A stretch of DNA of 48,956 nt from an uncultured Collinsella sp. (GTDB lineage Bacteria > Actinomycetota > Coriobacteriia > Coriobacteriales > Coriobacteriaceae), in assembly GCA_900541025.1 (NCBI GenBank), contig UQIL01000019.1:1-48956 (forward strand), written 5' to 3'. A model generated the notes under the pieces. That model did not search any database, was not told the DNA's origin, and saw only the letters and a program-made list of their open reading frames with translations. Position 1 is the stretch's first letter. Each line of letters opens with the position of its first letter. This document shows, in pieces, positions 1-7,172 of this stretch. The translations under genes and the position numbers were made by a program.

Positions 1-46
1 GACCTATCGAAACACATCTCCACCGTTCCATCAACTGGGAAAACGG

Positions 47-79
47 CGCCCCCGGGGCCCGGATGGGGCCTCGGGGGCG
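47..79 (-). terminator. GC-rich hairpin, possible leftward terminator
   Basis: CGCCCCCG pairs with CGGGGGCG and the stem continues inward. On the minus strand the hairpin is followed by CCGTTTTCCC, a short T run, so it could end a leftward transcript. On the plus strand no T run follows. Confidence 0.35.
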
Positions 80-207
80 TTCGGCTAGCTGCGGGAACGG
101 CCTGCCCGCCTAATGTGTTCGGCTGAGATCGGAAATCAGCCCTCGCTGGGCCGGCACCCCTGGCAGTTACCCTCCGATCTTCATTGGAGTCAGCAGGTCA
201 ATTCATA

Positions 208-258
208 TAGTTATGGGGGTGTATCCTAAAGGGAATCAAATTAATACCCCCATAACTA
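208..258. repeat. 13-bp perfect inverted repeat beside the left att site
   Basis: TAGTTATGGGGGT at 208-220 is exactly inverted at 246-258, with a 25-base AT-rich spacer. It lies ten bases from the degenerate guaA-end copy at 269, so it sits just outside element A. It could be a terminator, a protein-binding dyad or a relic of an element end; the sequence does not decide. Confidence 0.5.
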
Positions 259-268
259 AGGAATTTAC

Positions 269-282
269 TATTCCCACTCGGT
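269..282. repeat. Degenerate guaA-3'-end att copy (outer end of element A)
   Basis: TATTCCCACTCGGT matches 12 of 14 bases of the att core at 5022-5035 and 23079-23092. Read on the minus strand it encodes T-E-W-E-stop, like the ending I-E-W-E-stop of the intact GuaA. It is a third, diverged copy of the gene end left by site-specific integration. Confidence 0.65.
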
Positions 283-792
283 GGTTATAGTTTTGCCGTC
301 TCGTCACTCCAGTTGCACCCAGTTTTCGGCGGCATCTCGAAGTGAGTGCCGCTGAATGACGCGACGTCGCGTTTCATCGGCTTCGGGGACAAAAGCTGGG
401 ACAACTTCAAAAACCATTTTCAAACTCAGAGTATTGAGTTTTTATTTTTGTCCCAAGGGGCACGGAGAGCCGCCTTTGGAGGCTCGATATCGCCGAAAAA
501 CGCCCGTTTTGAAACTCAACCGCCTTTGAGCCTGCAAACCACCAGCTTCAACAGTAAGTGAGTCGACGCGGGTGGCTTACGAGCCGTTCACAAAACCGCA
601 GGCCACAGGTCTTTGTCAACGATAAGCAAAGTGAATAGTCTCAGGTGGCTTGCCCATGAGTTGGCGTAAGCCTGTTTAGCAAAAGGCTAATCGGACACGA
701 CAGGCCGCCCGCATGGCGACGGCGTTTCCCGTGCGGGCACAAACAGCCCTGCGTGCCCTGTCGCGCGATATCCCAATGCGACGTTCAGAACC

Positions 793-969
793 CTACCCGC
801 CAAGCAGCCACCTCGCGAAATTCAGCACGAGCACGCCCTCCCGGGTATGGGGCTCATGCCTCGTGCGAGTGATGAGAATCTTCGGGAATGCATCCCCGAT
901 GGATAGAATCGGCGCAATCTCCCTCTCGAGCGTCGAATCGGCGCCGATATCGTCGCTCACATACACTTT
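793..969 (-). pseudogene. C-terminal relic of an AAA ATPase (DUF4143 type)
   Basis: The last 58 codons of a minus-strand reading frame encode KVYVSDDIG, then REIAPILSIGDAFPKILITR, then VLVLNFARWLLGG and a stop. This layout (variable 'REF..L..I.DNYPK' block, strand, and a final hydrophobic 'LREFLL'-like end) is what I know from the tails of ATP-binding DUF4143 proteins. Nothing upstream in this or neighbouring frames supplies the ATPase core, so it is a fragment. It fits the decayed character of the left part of element A. Confidence 0.4.
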
Positions 970-1204
970 CCTTCCCGGTTTCGAAACTTGGAAGGCAGTA
1001 TGCGCAAGGATGCGTCGAGGTGCGATCCCAGTCGTACCATGCCAGCAGAGATGTCGAGGCACATTCGTTCATGCTGCAATGCGGGCATCGGAGATGAAAA
1101 ACAGCCCGTCGGGTAGTCATGGGCGTGCGGGAGCCCGCATCAGTAACCTGCCTCCTCGGTTGTCCCTTCTTTGCATGGTCGTCTACATAAAGGAGGAACC
1201 AGCC

Positions 1205-1486
1205 ATGCAGATCAGCATGCTTGCCCTTCTTGGGTCACGGACCGGGGAGGCGAGGGCCTCCGTCGGGACCGCCCCGAGCAACCGGCATATCCAAGGAATG
1301 ACAAGGCTCGATCGCTGTGCTGGTCAGGATGCCGAAGCGGGCCGTCCGCCAATCGGAATGCGGGTCAGGATGCTGCAACGTGATTCCAGCTGCAGGATAC
1401 GGCTCCTTTGCGGTTGCCGCAAAACCTGCTGGCAACATTCTTACTATCCGAATGATGTACGCATCCCTTGGGATCGTTTCGCCTGA
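1205..1486 (+). CDS. Doubtful 93-residue reading frame with a strong RBS
   Basis: AAAGGAGG ends nine bases before this ATG, which is the only real argument for translation. The product is Arg- and Cys-rich with no domain I recognise, and its end overlaps, on the opposite strand, the IS3 relic at 1440-1560. It may be a genuine start joined to debris by deletion. I would treat it as a likely non-functional remnant. Confidence 0.2.
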   Translation: MQISMLALLGSRTGEARASVGTAPSNRHIQGMTRLDRCAGQDAEAGRPPIGMRVRMLQRDSSCRIRLLCGCRKTCWQHSYYPNDVRIPWDRFA

Positions 1487-1560
1487 CCAGGGCCATCTTC
1501 AGCGCCTCATCGGCCAGCTCGGCAGGCGCCTCTTCCACGCGTAATAGCCCTGGCGGGTCA
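1440..1560 (-). pseudogene. Internally deleted IS3-family transposase relic
   Basis: On the minus strand one frame reads TRQGYYAWKRR, the 'SRSGYYAW' motif near the start of IS3 OrfB. The next frame reads LADEALKMALVRRNDPKGC followed by VHHSD, which matches the 'HHSDRGSQY' region of the integrase core. In a full-length OrfB these are more than a hundred residues apart, so most of the gene between them is missing and the frame is broken. It is a scar of an insertion sequence within element A. Confidence 0.55.
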
Positions 1561-1628
1561 CCTATGCAACCAAAGATACAAAAGGAATCGAATGGCCAGA
1601 GAGGATTGCCCTTTCCGATGGTCGATTC

Positions 1629-1658
1629 TTGACAGGCAAACTCAAGCCTCGTTAATAT
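1629..1658 (+). promoter_or_regulatory. Strong sigma-70-type promoter of the Mef-like/ABC-F unit
   Basis: TTGACA at 1629-1634 is followed after 18 bases by TAATAT at 1653-1658. Transcription would start near 1665, about 20 bases before the leader-peptide RBS (AAAGGAGG at 1685-1692). Confidence 0.7.
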
Positions 1659-1698
1659 TACATGGTTTGCCAGACCGAATTAACAAAGGAGGGGTGTC

Positions 1699-1734
1699 GT
1701 GGTTGGTCTTTTCCGCACGTGGATGAGCGCCTAG
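1699..1734 (+). CDS. Candidate regulatory leader peptide MVGLFRTWMSA
   Basis: A GTG start lies six bases after the GGAGG of AAAGGAGGGG and opens an 11-codon frame (M-V-G-L-F-R-T-W-M-S-A) ending in TAG at 1732. It stands between a strong promoter and the Mef-like gene, where macrolide-efflux operons usually carry a short peptide on which drug-bound ribosomes stall. It lacks the Arg-X-Arg stall motif of some such leaders, although F-R-T-W could act in another way. The function is inferred from position, RBS strength and the hairpins that overlap its end. Confidence 0.45.
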   Translation: MVGLFRTWMSA

Positions 1735-1767
1735 AAAGCGGCGCTGTTGTGGCGTCGCGCTGTTTTT
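1726..1767 (+). promoter_or_regulatory. Alternative hairpins and T run: candidate attenuator
   Basis: AGCGCC (1726-1731, the last leader codons) pairs perfectly with GGCGCT (1740-1745). Alternatively AGCGGCGC (1737-1744) pairs imperfectly with GCGTCGCGCT (1752-1761) and is followed by GTTTTT. The two folds share bases and exclude each other, and the second resembles an intrinsic terminator. This suits ribosome-controlled attenuation, but which drug or codon would trigger it cannot be read from the sequence. Confidence 0.4.
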
Positions 1768-1797
1768 CTGCACGCCATTTCACGATTGGACATAACC

Positions 1798-3084
1798 ATG
1801 ATATTTGAAACCTCTCGGCGCAGGTCTGTTTCGCTGTGCCATTCATGGCAATTTAAGATTTGTTTCGTATGGGGCGGGGAGCTCGTGTCGACATTGACGA
1901 GCTTGATTCTCCAAATGGGTCTCATTTGGCATATCGCCCTCACGACAGAATCATCTTCCCTCCTCTCCCTGGCATCGTTAGCAGGCTTTCTGCCGATTGC
2001 TTTGTTCGGAGTCCTTGCGGGCGCCGTTGTCGACAGGCTGCCTTTGAAACGTGTTCTCATCGGCGCCGACCTCTTCGTTGCCGCGGTGGGCGCCGCCTTG
2101 GCGATTGCCTCGTTGGCCGGCAGCTTACCTGCGTGGTCAATACTCATCGCCCTGTTTCTCCGCGCAGCTGGCACTTCGTTCTACACGCCGGCCTCCCAAT
2201 CCCTCACGCCCCATCTCGCCCCGCCAGAGCATCTCGTTCGCCTATCGGGAGTGATGCAGGCGATTCAGTCCGCCGGATACATTCTTGGCGCCGCGCTCGC
2301 GGCAGTGATTTATCCTGTGGCGGGCATTACCGCCATGATTGCCCTCGACGTGCTGGGGGCGCTTTTCGCTTCTCTAGCTGTCCTCGCCGCTCAGATAGAC
2401 GCAGGAGGACTCGACGAAGCCGACCGCAGCTCGTCCTTTTCCAATAAAGTTCGAGAACTTTTCTCTGAGATTTCGGACGGCTACAAGCTGATCAGGGGAT
2501 ACAGGGGGCTGTTCGCCCTTCTTTGGTGCGGGTTCGTCTTCGCTTTCGCGTTCTCCCCACTCGCGGCATTGTTCCCAATAATGACCTTGGGACATTTTGG
2601 CGGTAGCACGGGGGATGCTGCTTTGGTGGAGGTCCTTTTCTCCGCAGGCATGCTGGCTGGGTCCGGCATTTTGGCGGCCACGGGAGGGTTCCGCAATAAG
2701 TCGCTCACCATGGTCGCCGCGATCGCCGGCTTCGGCGTCGTCGCAATCGCATCCGGATTGCTCGGCCCGTCGCTGTTCGCCGTTTTCCTACCGGCGAGCT
2801 TTCTTATGGGCGCATGCTCCCCGTTGTACGCGGGAACCCAGACTGCCCTTATGCAGGAGCAGATACCTCCTGAGTACCTAGGCCGCGTTTTCGGCCTCTA
2901 CGGAACCATCATGGCGTGGGCCATGCCCATGGGCCTCGCGGCCCCCTCCGTTTTTGCGGATCTGCTTGGAGCTCCGTTATGGTTCGTCGGCTCTGGAGCG
3001 ACCATGGTACTGCTTGCGATGGCTATGCTGCTTGCTCCGAGCGTCCGAAACGTGGGGAAAAGAGATACCGGGCGGATTCAATAG
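1798..3084 (+). CDS. MFS efflux protein, Mef(A)-like
   Basis: A 428-residue major facilitator with about twelve hydrophobic segments. Against Mef(A), as I remember it, matching blocks run the whole length: the first helix W-G-G-E-L-V-S-x-L-T-S-L-I-L-Q-M, LASLAGFLP, V-D-R-x-x-x-K-R near residue 80, GADL, IALDVLGA, and near the C-terminus GTQTALMQEQIPPEYLGRVF followed by AMPMGL. Mef proteins export 14- and 15-membered macrolides across the cytoplasmic membrane with the proton gradient. An in-frame TTG at 1747 is possible, but alignment to Mef starts favours ATG 1798; its RBS is weak, which would suit leader-dependent control. It is followed at 3346 by an Msr(D)-like ABC-F gene, the same order as in mef/msr(D) (mega-type) units. 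The GC-rich sequence shows it is a divergent relative, so actual drug range is unproven. Confidence 0.8.
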   Translation: MIFETSRRRSVSLCHSWQFKICFVWGGELVSTLTSLILQMGLIWHIALTTESSSLLSLASLAGFLPIALFGVLAGAVVDRLPLKRVLIGADLFVAAVGAALAIASLAGSLPAWSILIALFLRAAGTSFYTPASQSLTPHLAPPEHLVRLSGVMQAIQSAGYILGAALAAVIYPVAGITAMIALDVLGALFASLAVLAAQIDAGGLDEADRSSSFSNKVRELFSEISDGYKLIRGYRGLFALLWCGFVFAFAFSPLAALFPIMTLGHFGGSTGDAALVEVLFSAGMLAGSGILAATGGFRNKSLTMVAAIAGFGVVAIASGLLGPSLFAVFLPASFLMGACSPLYAGTQTALMQEQIPPEYLGRVFGLYGTIMAWAMPMGLAAPSVFADLLGAPLWFVGSGATMVLLAMAMLLAPSVRNVGKRDTGRIQ

Positions 3085-3345
3085 CCCAAGTATTCGAAAA
3101 AAAGAGGCGGCAGCCATCGGTTCACGCGTCAGCCTTCAAGCCCTTGCGACGACGAGGTATTGCGCCGACATCCCACATCGCGCTCCTTATTCGTCGCCAA
3201 CTATCATTTTCGGATTTGCCGGCTTGCGCAAGGTCAAAACGCTCGCGCCGGCAATTGGGCAAAGGCGAAAAATCGACGTGAGCAATCTTTTTTGGCATAG
3301 CTGCGCTTCCAGTAAAAGGCTAATACACAAAAGGCGGTTCAACCT

Positions 3346-4815
3346 ATGGAACTCATAGTCAAAGCTAAAGACATCTTTTTGGAATATGCCGGCCGCGATA
3401 TCCTGGATATCGAAGAGTTGGAAATCTACTCCTACGATCGCATCGGCTTGGTGGGAGACAATGGCGCAGGCAAAACCAGCCTGCTTAAAATTCTGAGCGG
3501 CAATCTTACCATTGCGGACGCCGACGTCAGGCGCTTCGGCAGCATTGCCCTCATCGGCCAACTCGATGAACTCGACCTTGATGCGGCTCAGGACAGTGGT
3601 GAGATGCTCTCCCGTCTCAACGTCGCCGGAGTGGCGCAGGAGACGATGAGCGGCGGGGAGGAAACACGCGCCAAGATTGCCTCTGCACTCTCCCAGCATG
3701 CAAGCGCGATCTTCGCCGACGAGCCTACGAGCCACCTCGACCAAGACGGCATCCGCCTTCTCGTCGGACAACTCAAGGCATTTGATGGGGCTCTGCTCAT
3801 CGTGAGCCATGACCGTCATTTTCTCGACCAGGTGGTAGACAAGATCTGGGAGCTCAAAGACGGCGGTATTTCCGAATTCTGGGGTGACTACTCCGACTAT
3901 CTGCGACAGAAAGAAGAAGAGCGCAAAGCTCAGGCGACTCGATACGAAGAGGCGATGCGCGAGCGCGATCGCCTCGAAGCCGCCATCGAAAAACAACGGA
4001 AAAAAGCACGGCAGGTCGACGCCAAGCGGAAGGCTGCGAAAAAAAGCAACGAGTATGCAGGTCGATTGGGGCATCAGAAAGCAACCGGCACCAAACAGAA
4101 GAGGATGTACCAGGCGGCTAAGGACATGGAGAAGCGCCTCGAAGCGCTCGAAGGGATTGAGGCCCCAGATAGCATTCGCGCCGTGCGGTTCCGCCAGAGC
4201 AAGGCCCTGGAACTGCATAGTAAATTTCCCATCTCGGCAGACGATTTCAGCTTGAGCTTCGGCAACTGCATGCTCTATGACCACGCGAAATTCGAGATAC
4301 CGCTCGGTGCCAAAGTGGCCATCACCGGTGGCAACGGTACAGGAAAGACCAGCCTGCTGAAGGCAATCGCTCGACGCGCCGACGGTATCAACATCTCTCC
4401 CAAGGCAGAGATCGGTTACTTCGAGCAAACAGGCTACAAGTTCGACGCCCGTCAGTCTGCGATCTCGTTCATGCAGGATGGTTGCGAGTACAGCATGACC
4501 GAAATTCGAGGCATCCTCGCCTCTATGGGAATCGGACCGCGCGACCTGACAAAGGACGTTGGCGTTCTCTCGGGAGGCGAAGTCATCAAGCTGCTACTCG
4601 CGAAGATGCTGCTGGGCAGATACAACATCTTGCTCATGGACGAGCCTGGAAATTACCTGGACATCAAGAGCGCCGAAGCCCTCGAGCAGATGATGAGCGC
4701 CTATGCCGGAACGATAGTGTTCGTCTCCCACGATAAGAGGCTGGTCGAGAACGTCGCAGACATTGTCTACGAAATAAAGGACACCAAGCTAGTCAAAATC
4801 TTTCAGCGCGAATAG
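3346..4815 (+). CDS. ABC-F ribosome-protection ATPase, Msr(D)-like
   Basis: 489 residues with two ABC ATPase domains and no membrane segment, the ABC-F architecture. Domain 1 has Walker A GDNGAGKTS (about 37-45), signature MSGGEE, Walker B IFADEPTSHLD and switch His in IVSHDRHFLD. A long charged linker rich in Lys, Arg and Glu (about 188-250) is the arm that reaches the ribosomal peptidyl-transferase centre in this family. Domain 2 has GGNGTGKTS, LSGGE and LLMDEPGNYLD. Many stretches (MELIVKAKDI, LDIEELEIYSYDRIGLVG, YSDYLRQKEEERKAQ, RFRQSKALELH) match Msr(D) as I remember it. ABC-F proteins of this group displace macrolides (some also other classes) from the ribosome. The second Walker B reads EPGNYLD where Msr(D) has EPSNFLD, a mild change. 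A 261-base gap separates it from the transporter; both probably share the promoter at 1629. Confidence 0.85.
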   Translation: MELIVKAKDIFLEYAGRDILDIEELEIYSYDRIGLVGDNGAGKTSLLKILSGNLTIADADVRRFGSIALIGQLDELDLDAAQDSGEMLSRLNVAGVAQETMSGGEETRAKIASALSQHASAIFADEPTSHLDQDGIRLLVGQLKAFDGALLIVSHDRHFLDQVVDKIWELKDGGISEFWGDYSDYLRQKEEERKAQATRYEEAMRERDRLEAAIEKQRKKARQVDAKRKAAKKSNEYAGRLGHQKATGTKQKRMYQAAKDMEKRLEALEGIEAPDSIRAVRFRQSKALELHSKFPISADDFSLSFGNCMLYDHAKFEIPLGAKVAITGGNGTGKTSLLKAIARRADGINISPKAEIGYFEQTGYKFDARQSAISFMQDGCEYSMTEIRGILASMGIGPRDLTKDVGVLSGGEVIKLLLAKMLLGRYNILLMDEPGNYLDIKSAEALEQMMSAYAGTIVFVSHDKRLVENVADIVYEIKDTKLVKIFQRE

Positions 4816-4871
4816 CCCTAAATGAGCAAGAAATAATCCCCGAACGGAGACAAGGGAGTAAAACGGCAAAG

Positions 4872-4910
4872 AAAGAGCCTCCGTCCCAACGCAGGGAACG
4901 GAGGCTCTTT
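4872..4910 (+). terminator. Intrinsic terminator after the ABC-F gene
   Basis: AAAGAGCCTCCGT (4872-4884) is perfectly inverted at 4898-4910, a 13-bp stem with a 13-base loop ending in TTT. The A and T flanks would make it work on either strand. Confidence 0.8.
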
Positions 4911-5021
4911 AATCGCTTTTACTCATCTCCGTCGCTGGTGGCTTTGTCATGACTCTCGTACGAAACGAAACTCAGCGGCATAGTGCGGCACTCAAAATCG
5001 CAGGTCAGAACCCTGTCGTCC

Positions 5022-5035
5022 TACTCCCACTCGAT
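5022..5035. repeat. guaA-3'-end att copy between elements A and B
   Basis: TACTCCCACTCGAT is identical to 23079-23092 in the intact guaA. On the minus strand the surrounding codons read V-I-E-W-E-stop, the normal end of GuaA, but upstream of them the sequence is unrelated. It therefore marks the distal end of element B and the proximal end of element A. Confidence 0.8.
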
Positions 5036-5149
5036 AACGAGCACCGCAGCTAAACGAGGCGACCGTTTTCCCCAGCCCGCTCCATCAGGTGTTTCTCCGC
5101 CGCCATTTGATACTCATTTGGTCCTCACGAGAACGGAACGAAGCGCAAA

Positions 5150-5785
5150 CTATATCTTCCCCGCTCGATGAGCACGCATCAGCTCGTCCTGAAGCGTCTC
5201 CGGCATCATCTCCACAGCATGCACGGCACCTTCCCGCTCTTCACCTGCAAGGGCCTTTCCCGTATAGGGATCAGGAATCTCTTCGCCCAACCAACTTGTC
5301 AGAATTGTCGGGTTATATGTGTCCTTCCAGTCTTCATACTCCTCCCTTGAGATTTCCCCCTCTTCAAGCTGCGCGAACTTCTTTCCCCAATCCATAAGCG
5401 CTTTCGGCACCATTCCATACCCATACGAGCGCAGACTAGGCGAGCCCTCTCTATCCGGCTCAAGTTTGAATGTCTGCTCGAAGTTAAACAGCATATGAAT
5501 AAACTGAAGCTCGTTCTCGATACCGTAGACCTCGAAAGCTTCTGGACGGACCTTAAGCGCTTTTGCGAGCGACTCAAGATGCTTTTCCTTTGGGTATCGC
5601 GCACCAAGCTCATAACTCCTCAGTGCCGATTCCCCCAGACCCGCAGCATCAGCCAACTCTTTCTGCGTCATTCCTCGCCGCGCGCGTAGCGTACGTATTT
5701 TCATGCCCATGCGTAGTTTGTCCGAATCGCGCATCATCGCTTCTTCCGTGGTTAGCTTCCTATCGTCCACTAGGTTAATCGACAT
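5150..5785 (-). CDS. XRE-family repressor of element B
   Basis: 211 residues. Residues about 28-82 form a Cro/C1-type helix-turn-helix (KIRTLRARRGMTQKELAD, then GESALRSYELG and PKEKHLESLAKAL). The remaining 120 residues are an acidic domain I do not recognise, ending AGEEREGAVHAVEMMPETLQ. It is divergent from the excisionase/integrase genes across an intergenic region with three matching operators, one of which begins two bases upstream of this start codon, so autorepression and repression of int are likely. No clear RBS precedes ATG 5785; ATG 5737 has GGAAGA upstream and is an alternative start that keeps the whole HTH. It is the probable switch between integrated and mobile states. Confidence 0.8.
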   Translation of the reverse strand: MSINLVDDRKLTTEEAMMRDSDKLRMGMKIRTLRARRGMTQKELADAAGLGESALRSYELGARYPKEKHLESLAKALKVRPEAFEVYGIENELQFIHMLFNFEQTFKLEPDREGSPSLRSYGYGMVPKALMDWGKKFAQLEEGEISREEYEDWKDTYNPTILTSWLGEEIPDPYTGKALAGEEREGAVHAVEMMPETLQDELMRAHRAGKI

Positions 5786-5786
5786 A

Positions 5787-5881
5787 CATCACATTTTCGT
5801 GATGATAATTCAGTTTTTCGCTTGACCTCACGTTTTTGTGAGCTATTCTATTTTTCGAAGCACCTCACATATTCGTGAGGT
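5787..5881 (+). promoter_or_regulatory. Three repressor operators and the integrase promoter
   Basis: Three dyads share the core TCAC-N6-GTGA: CATCACATTTTCGTGATG at 5787-5804, CTCACGTTTTTGTGAG at 5827-5842 and ACCTCACATATTCGTGAGGT at 5862-5881. Their centres are 39 and 37 bases apart. A rightward promoter, TTGACC at 5822-5827 and TATTCT at 5844-5849 (16-base spacer), has the second operator inside its spacer and the third just downstream. Binding by the adjacent XRE protein would block it. Confidence 0.75.
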
Positions 5882-5908
5882 ATAAACCGACCGAAAGGAG
5901 CATTCACG

Positions 5909-6118
5909 ATGTCCAACCAATTCATGAACGCTGAGGAGGTTGCAGGAGCCACAGGCATGAGCAAATCCTTTGCCTTCAAGCTCATCAAGACCTTAAATGC
6001 AGAACTTGCAGCTCAAGGCATCATGACCATCCCTGGGAAGGTTCAGCGCTCGTACTTCGAGGCTCGTCTCCTCTCCGCCCCTTCCAAGCAGAAGGCGGCG
6101 ATGACCCATGTCGGTTAG
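5909..6118 (+). CDS. Small winged-helix protein, excisionase-like
   Basis: 69 residues with N-terminal MNAEEVAGATGMSKSFAFKL, a helix-turn-helix of the kind found in small proteins directly upstream of tyrosine integrases in Gram-positive elements, followed by a short wing (GKVQRSYFEARL). AAAGGAG lies before the ATG. It overlaps the integrase start by 11 bases, so the two are translationally coupled. The position suggests a recombination directionality factor, or a regulator of it; sequence alone does not separate these. Confidence 0.6.
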   Translation: MSNQFMNAEEVAGATGMSKSFAFKLIKTLNAELAAQGIMTIPGKVQRSYFEARLLSAPSKQKAAMTHVG

Positions 6119-7172
6119 TCGCGACAAAAAGCGCGGGACTTGGACAGTTGAGGCCTGGTACCGCAACTCCATGGGCGAGCGTCACAAGAAGACGAAGCGC
6201 GGGTTCGCTTCCAAGAAGGAAGCTGTGGCTTGGGAGCGCGACTTCCTCGCCTCCTGCAACCAGCGCATCGAAATCACCGTCGAAGCCTTCGTCAAGACCA
6301 TGTATACCCGCGACGTCTACCCTCGCCTGCGCGTTGGAACCAAGCTCACCAAGGACGCCATCATCGACAAGTACATCCTCCCGTTCTTCGGCAAGATGCG
6401 CCTTTGCGACGTTACGGCCGCAGACGTAGTGCGCTGGGAGAATTGGCTTTTGGAGCAGAACCTGTCACAGAGCTATCTCCATACCATCTGCAACCAGTTC
6501 TCAGCCATCTTTAACCACGCGGTTCGCTTCTACCGCTTGCCCCAGAACCCCATTTTGGCGGCGGGAAAGGTCGGCTCCAAGCGCCCCGAAAAGGAGATGC
6601 TTTACTGGACCCCTGCCGAGTTCAAGCTCTTCTCCCAGGCCATCGAGGACAAGCCCCTTGTCTATCTCGCTTTCCTCACACTCTATCTCTCAGGCTGCCG
6701 CGAGGGCGAGCTCCTTGCCCTTCGTCCGGAGGACATCGACTTCGAGCTTAACGTCATCCGCATCCGCCGTTCTTACGCCCGCATCAAGGGTGAGGACGTT
6801 ATCGGCCCGCCCAAGACGCGAGCCTCGAAGCGCGACATCGTCATGCCGAGCCTTCTTCGCGAGGAGCTGCACGACTATCTTGCAACGCATCCCGAGATCG
6901 CTCCTAGCGACCGGCTCTTCCCCATCACCAAGCACGCGTTGTCGCATGAGATGAAGAGGGGCTGTGAGCTCTCGGGTGTGAAGCGCATCCGCATCCACGA
7001 TATCCGCCACTCGCATGTCAGCGCCCTCATCAACAGCGGTTACTCGCCCACGGCAATCGCCGACCGCATGGGTCACGAGACTGCCGAGGTCACGGAGATG
7101 TACTCGCATCTCTTCCCCTCAACGCAACACGATCTGGTGGAAGCGTTGGACGAGGTGATGTCGGATGTCTAG
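6108..7172 (+). CDS. int: Tyrosine recombinase (integrase) of element B
   Basis: 354 residues. An N-terminal arm-binding region (RGTWTVEAWYRNSMGERHKKTK, resembling AP2-like domains) is followed by a SAM-like core-binding domain (about 55-150) and the catalytic domain. The catalytic set is complete: R198 in SGCREGE, K236, H297 and R300 in IHDIRH, H323 in MGHE and the nucleophile Y332 in EMYSHLF. It would catalyse integration and excision at the guaA-end core whose copies flank the element. The gene lies near the end of the element distant from guaA, in an operon started by the excisionase-like gene, and its stop overlaps the next start by eight bases. Motifs, length and order are typical of integrases from Firmicutes and Actinobacteria genomic islands. 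Confidence 0.93.
   Translation: MSVSRDKKRGTWTVEAWYRNSMGERHKKTKRGFASKKEAVAWERDFLASCNQRIEITVEAFVKTMYTRDVYPRLRVGTKLTKDAIIDKYILPFFGKMRLCDVTAADVVRWENWLLEQNLSQSYLHTICNQFSAIFNHAVRFYRLPQNPILAAGKVGSKRPEKEMLYWTPAEFKLFSQAIEDKPLVYLAFLTLYLSGCREGELLALRPEDIDFELNVIRIRRSYARIKGEDVIGPPKTRASKRDIVMPSLLREELHDYLATHPEIAPSDRLFPITKHALSHEMKRGCELSGVKRIRIHDIRHSHVSALINSGYSPTAIADRMGHETAEVTEMYSHLFPSTQHDLVEALDEVMSDV

Larger units (their letters stand above)
1..267. other. Gene-free, structure-rich left edge
   Basis: I see no convincing coding region here. Read on the minus strand it contains a perfect 8-bp long-range pair (AGATCGGA near 176-183 with TCCGATCT near 129-136) enclosing a GC-rich stretch with the string GGGGTGCC followed later by GGCTGA, then further short stems and a strong GC hairpin at 47-79. 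This layout could be a structured leader or small RNA transcribed leftwards out of the window. The two strings recall the 5' half of a TPP riboswitch, but I cannot find the conserved 3' half, so I do not assign a class. Confidence 0.25.
269..5035. mobile_element. Element A: att-flanked resistance-type island without integrase
   Basis: The segment is bounded by two same-orientation copies of the guaA 3' end (269-282 and 5022-5035). It holds an ATPase relic, an IS3-family relic and the Mef-like/Msr(D)-like gene pair, but no recombinase, relaxase or replication gene. By analogy with cis-mobilizable elements it could be excised by the integrase of the neighbouring element B, which uses the same core. 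The boundaries rest on the short core repeats only. Confidence 0.55.

Noticed and set aside
120..190. TPP riboswitch on the minus strand
   Set aside because: GGGGTGCC and GGCTGA are present, but the conserved pyrophosphate-binding half is not found nearby.
346..561. 71-codon frame in the left part of element A
   Set aside because: Starts with GTG without RBS, no family, and lies among pseudogene relics; I regard it as chance or debris.
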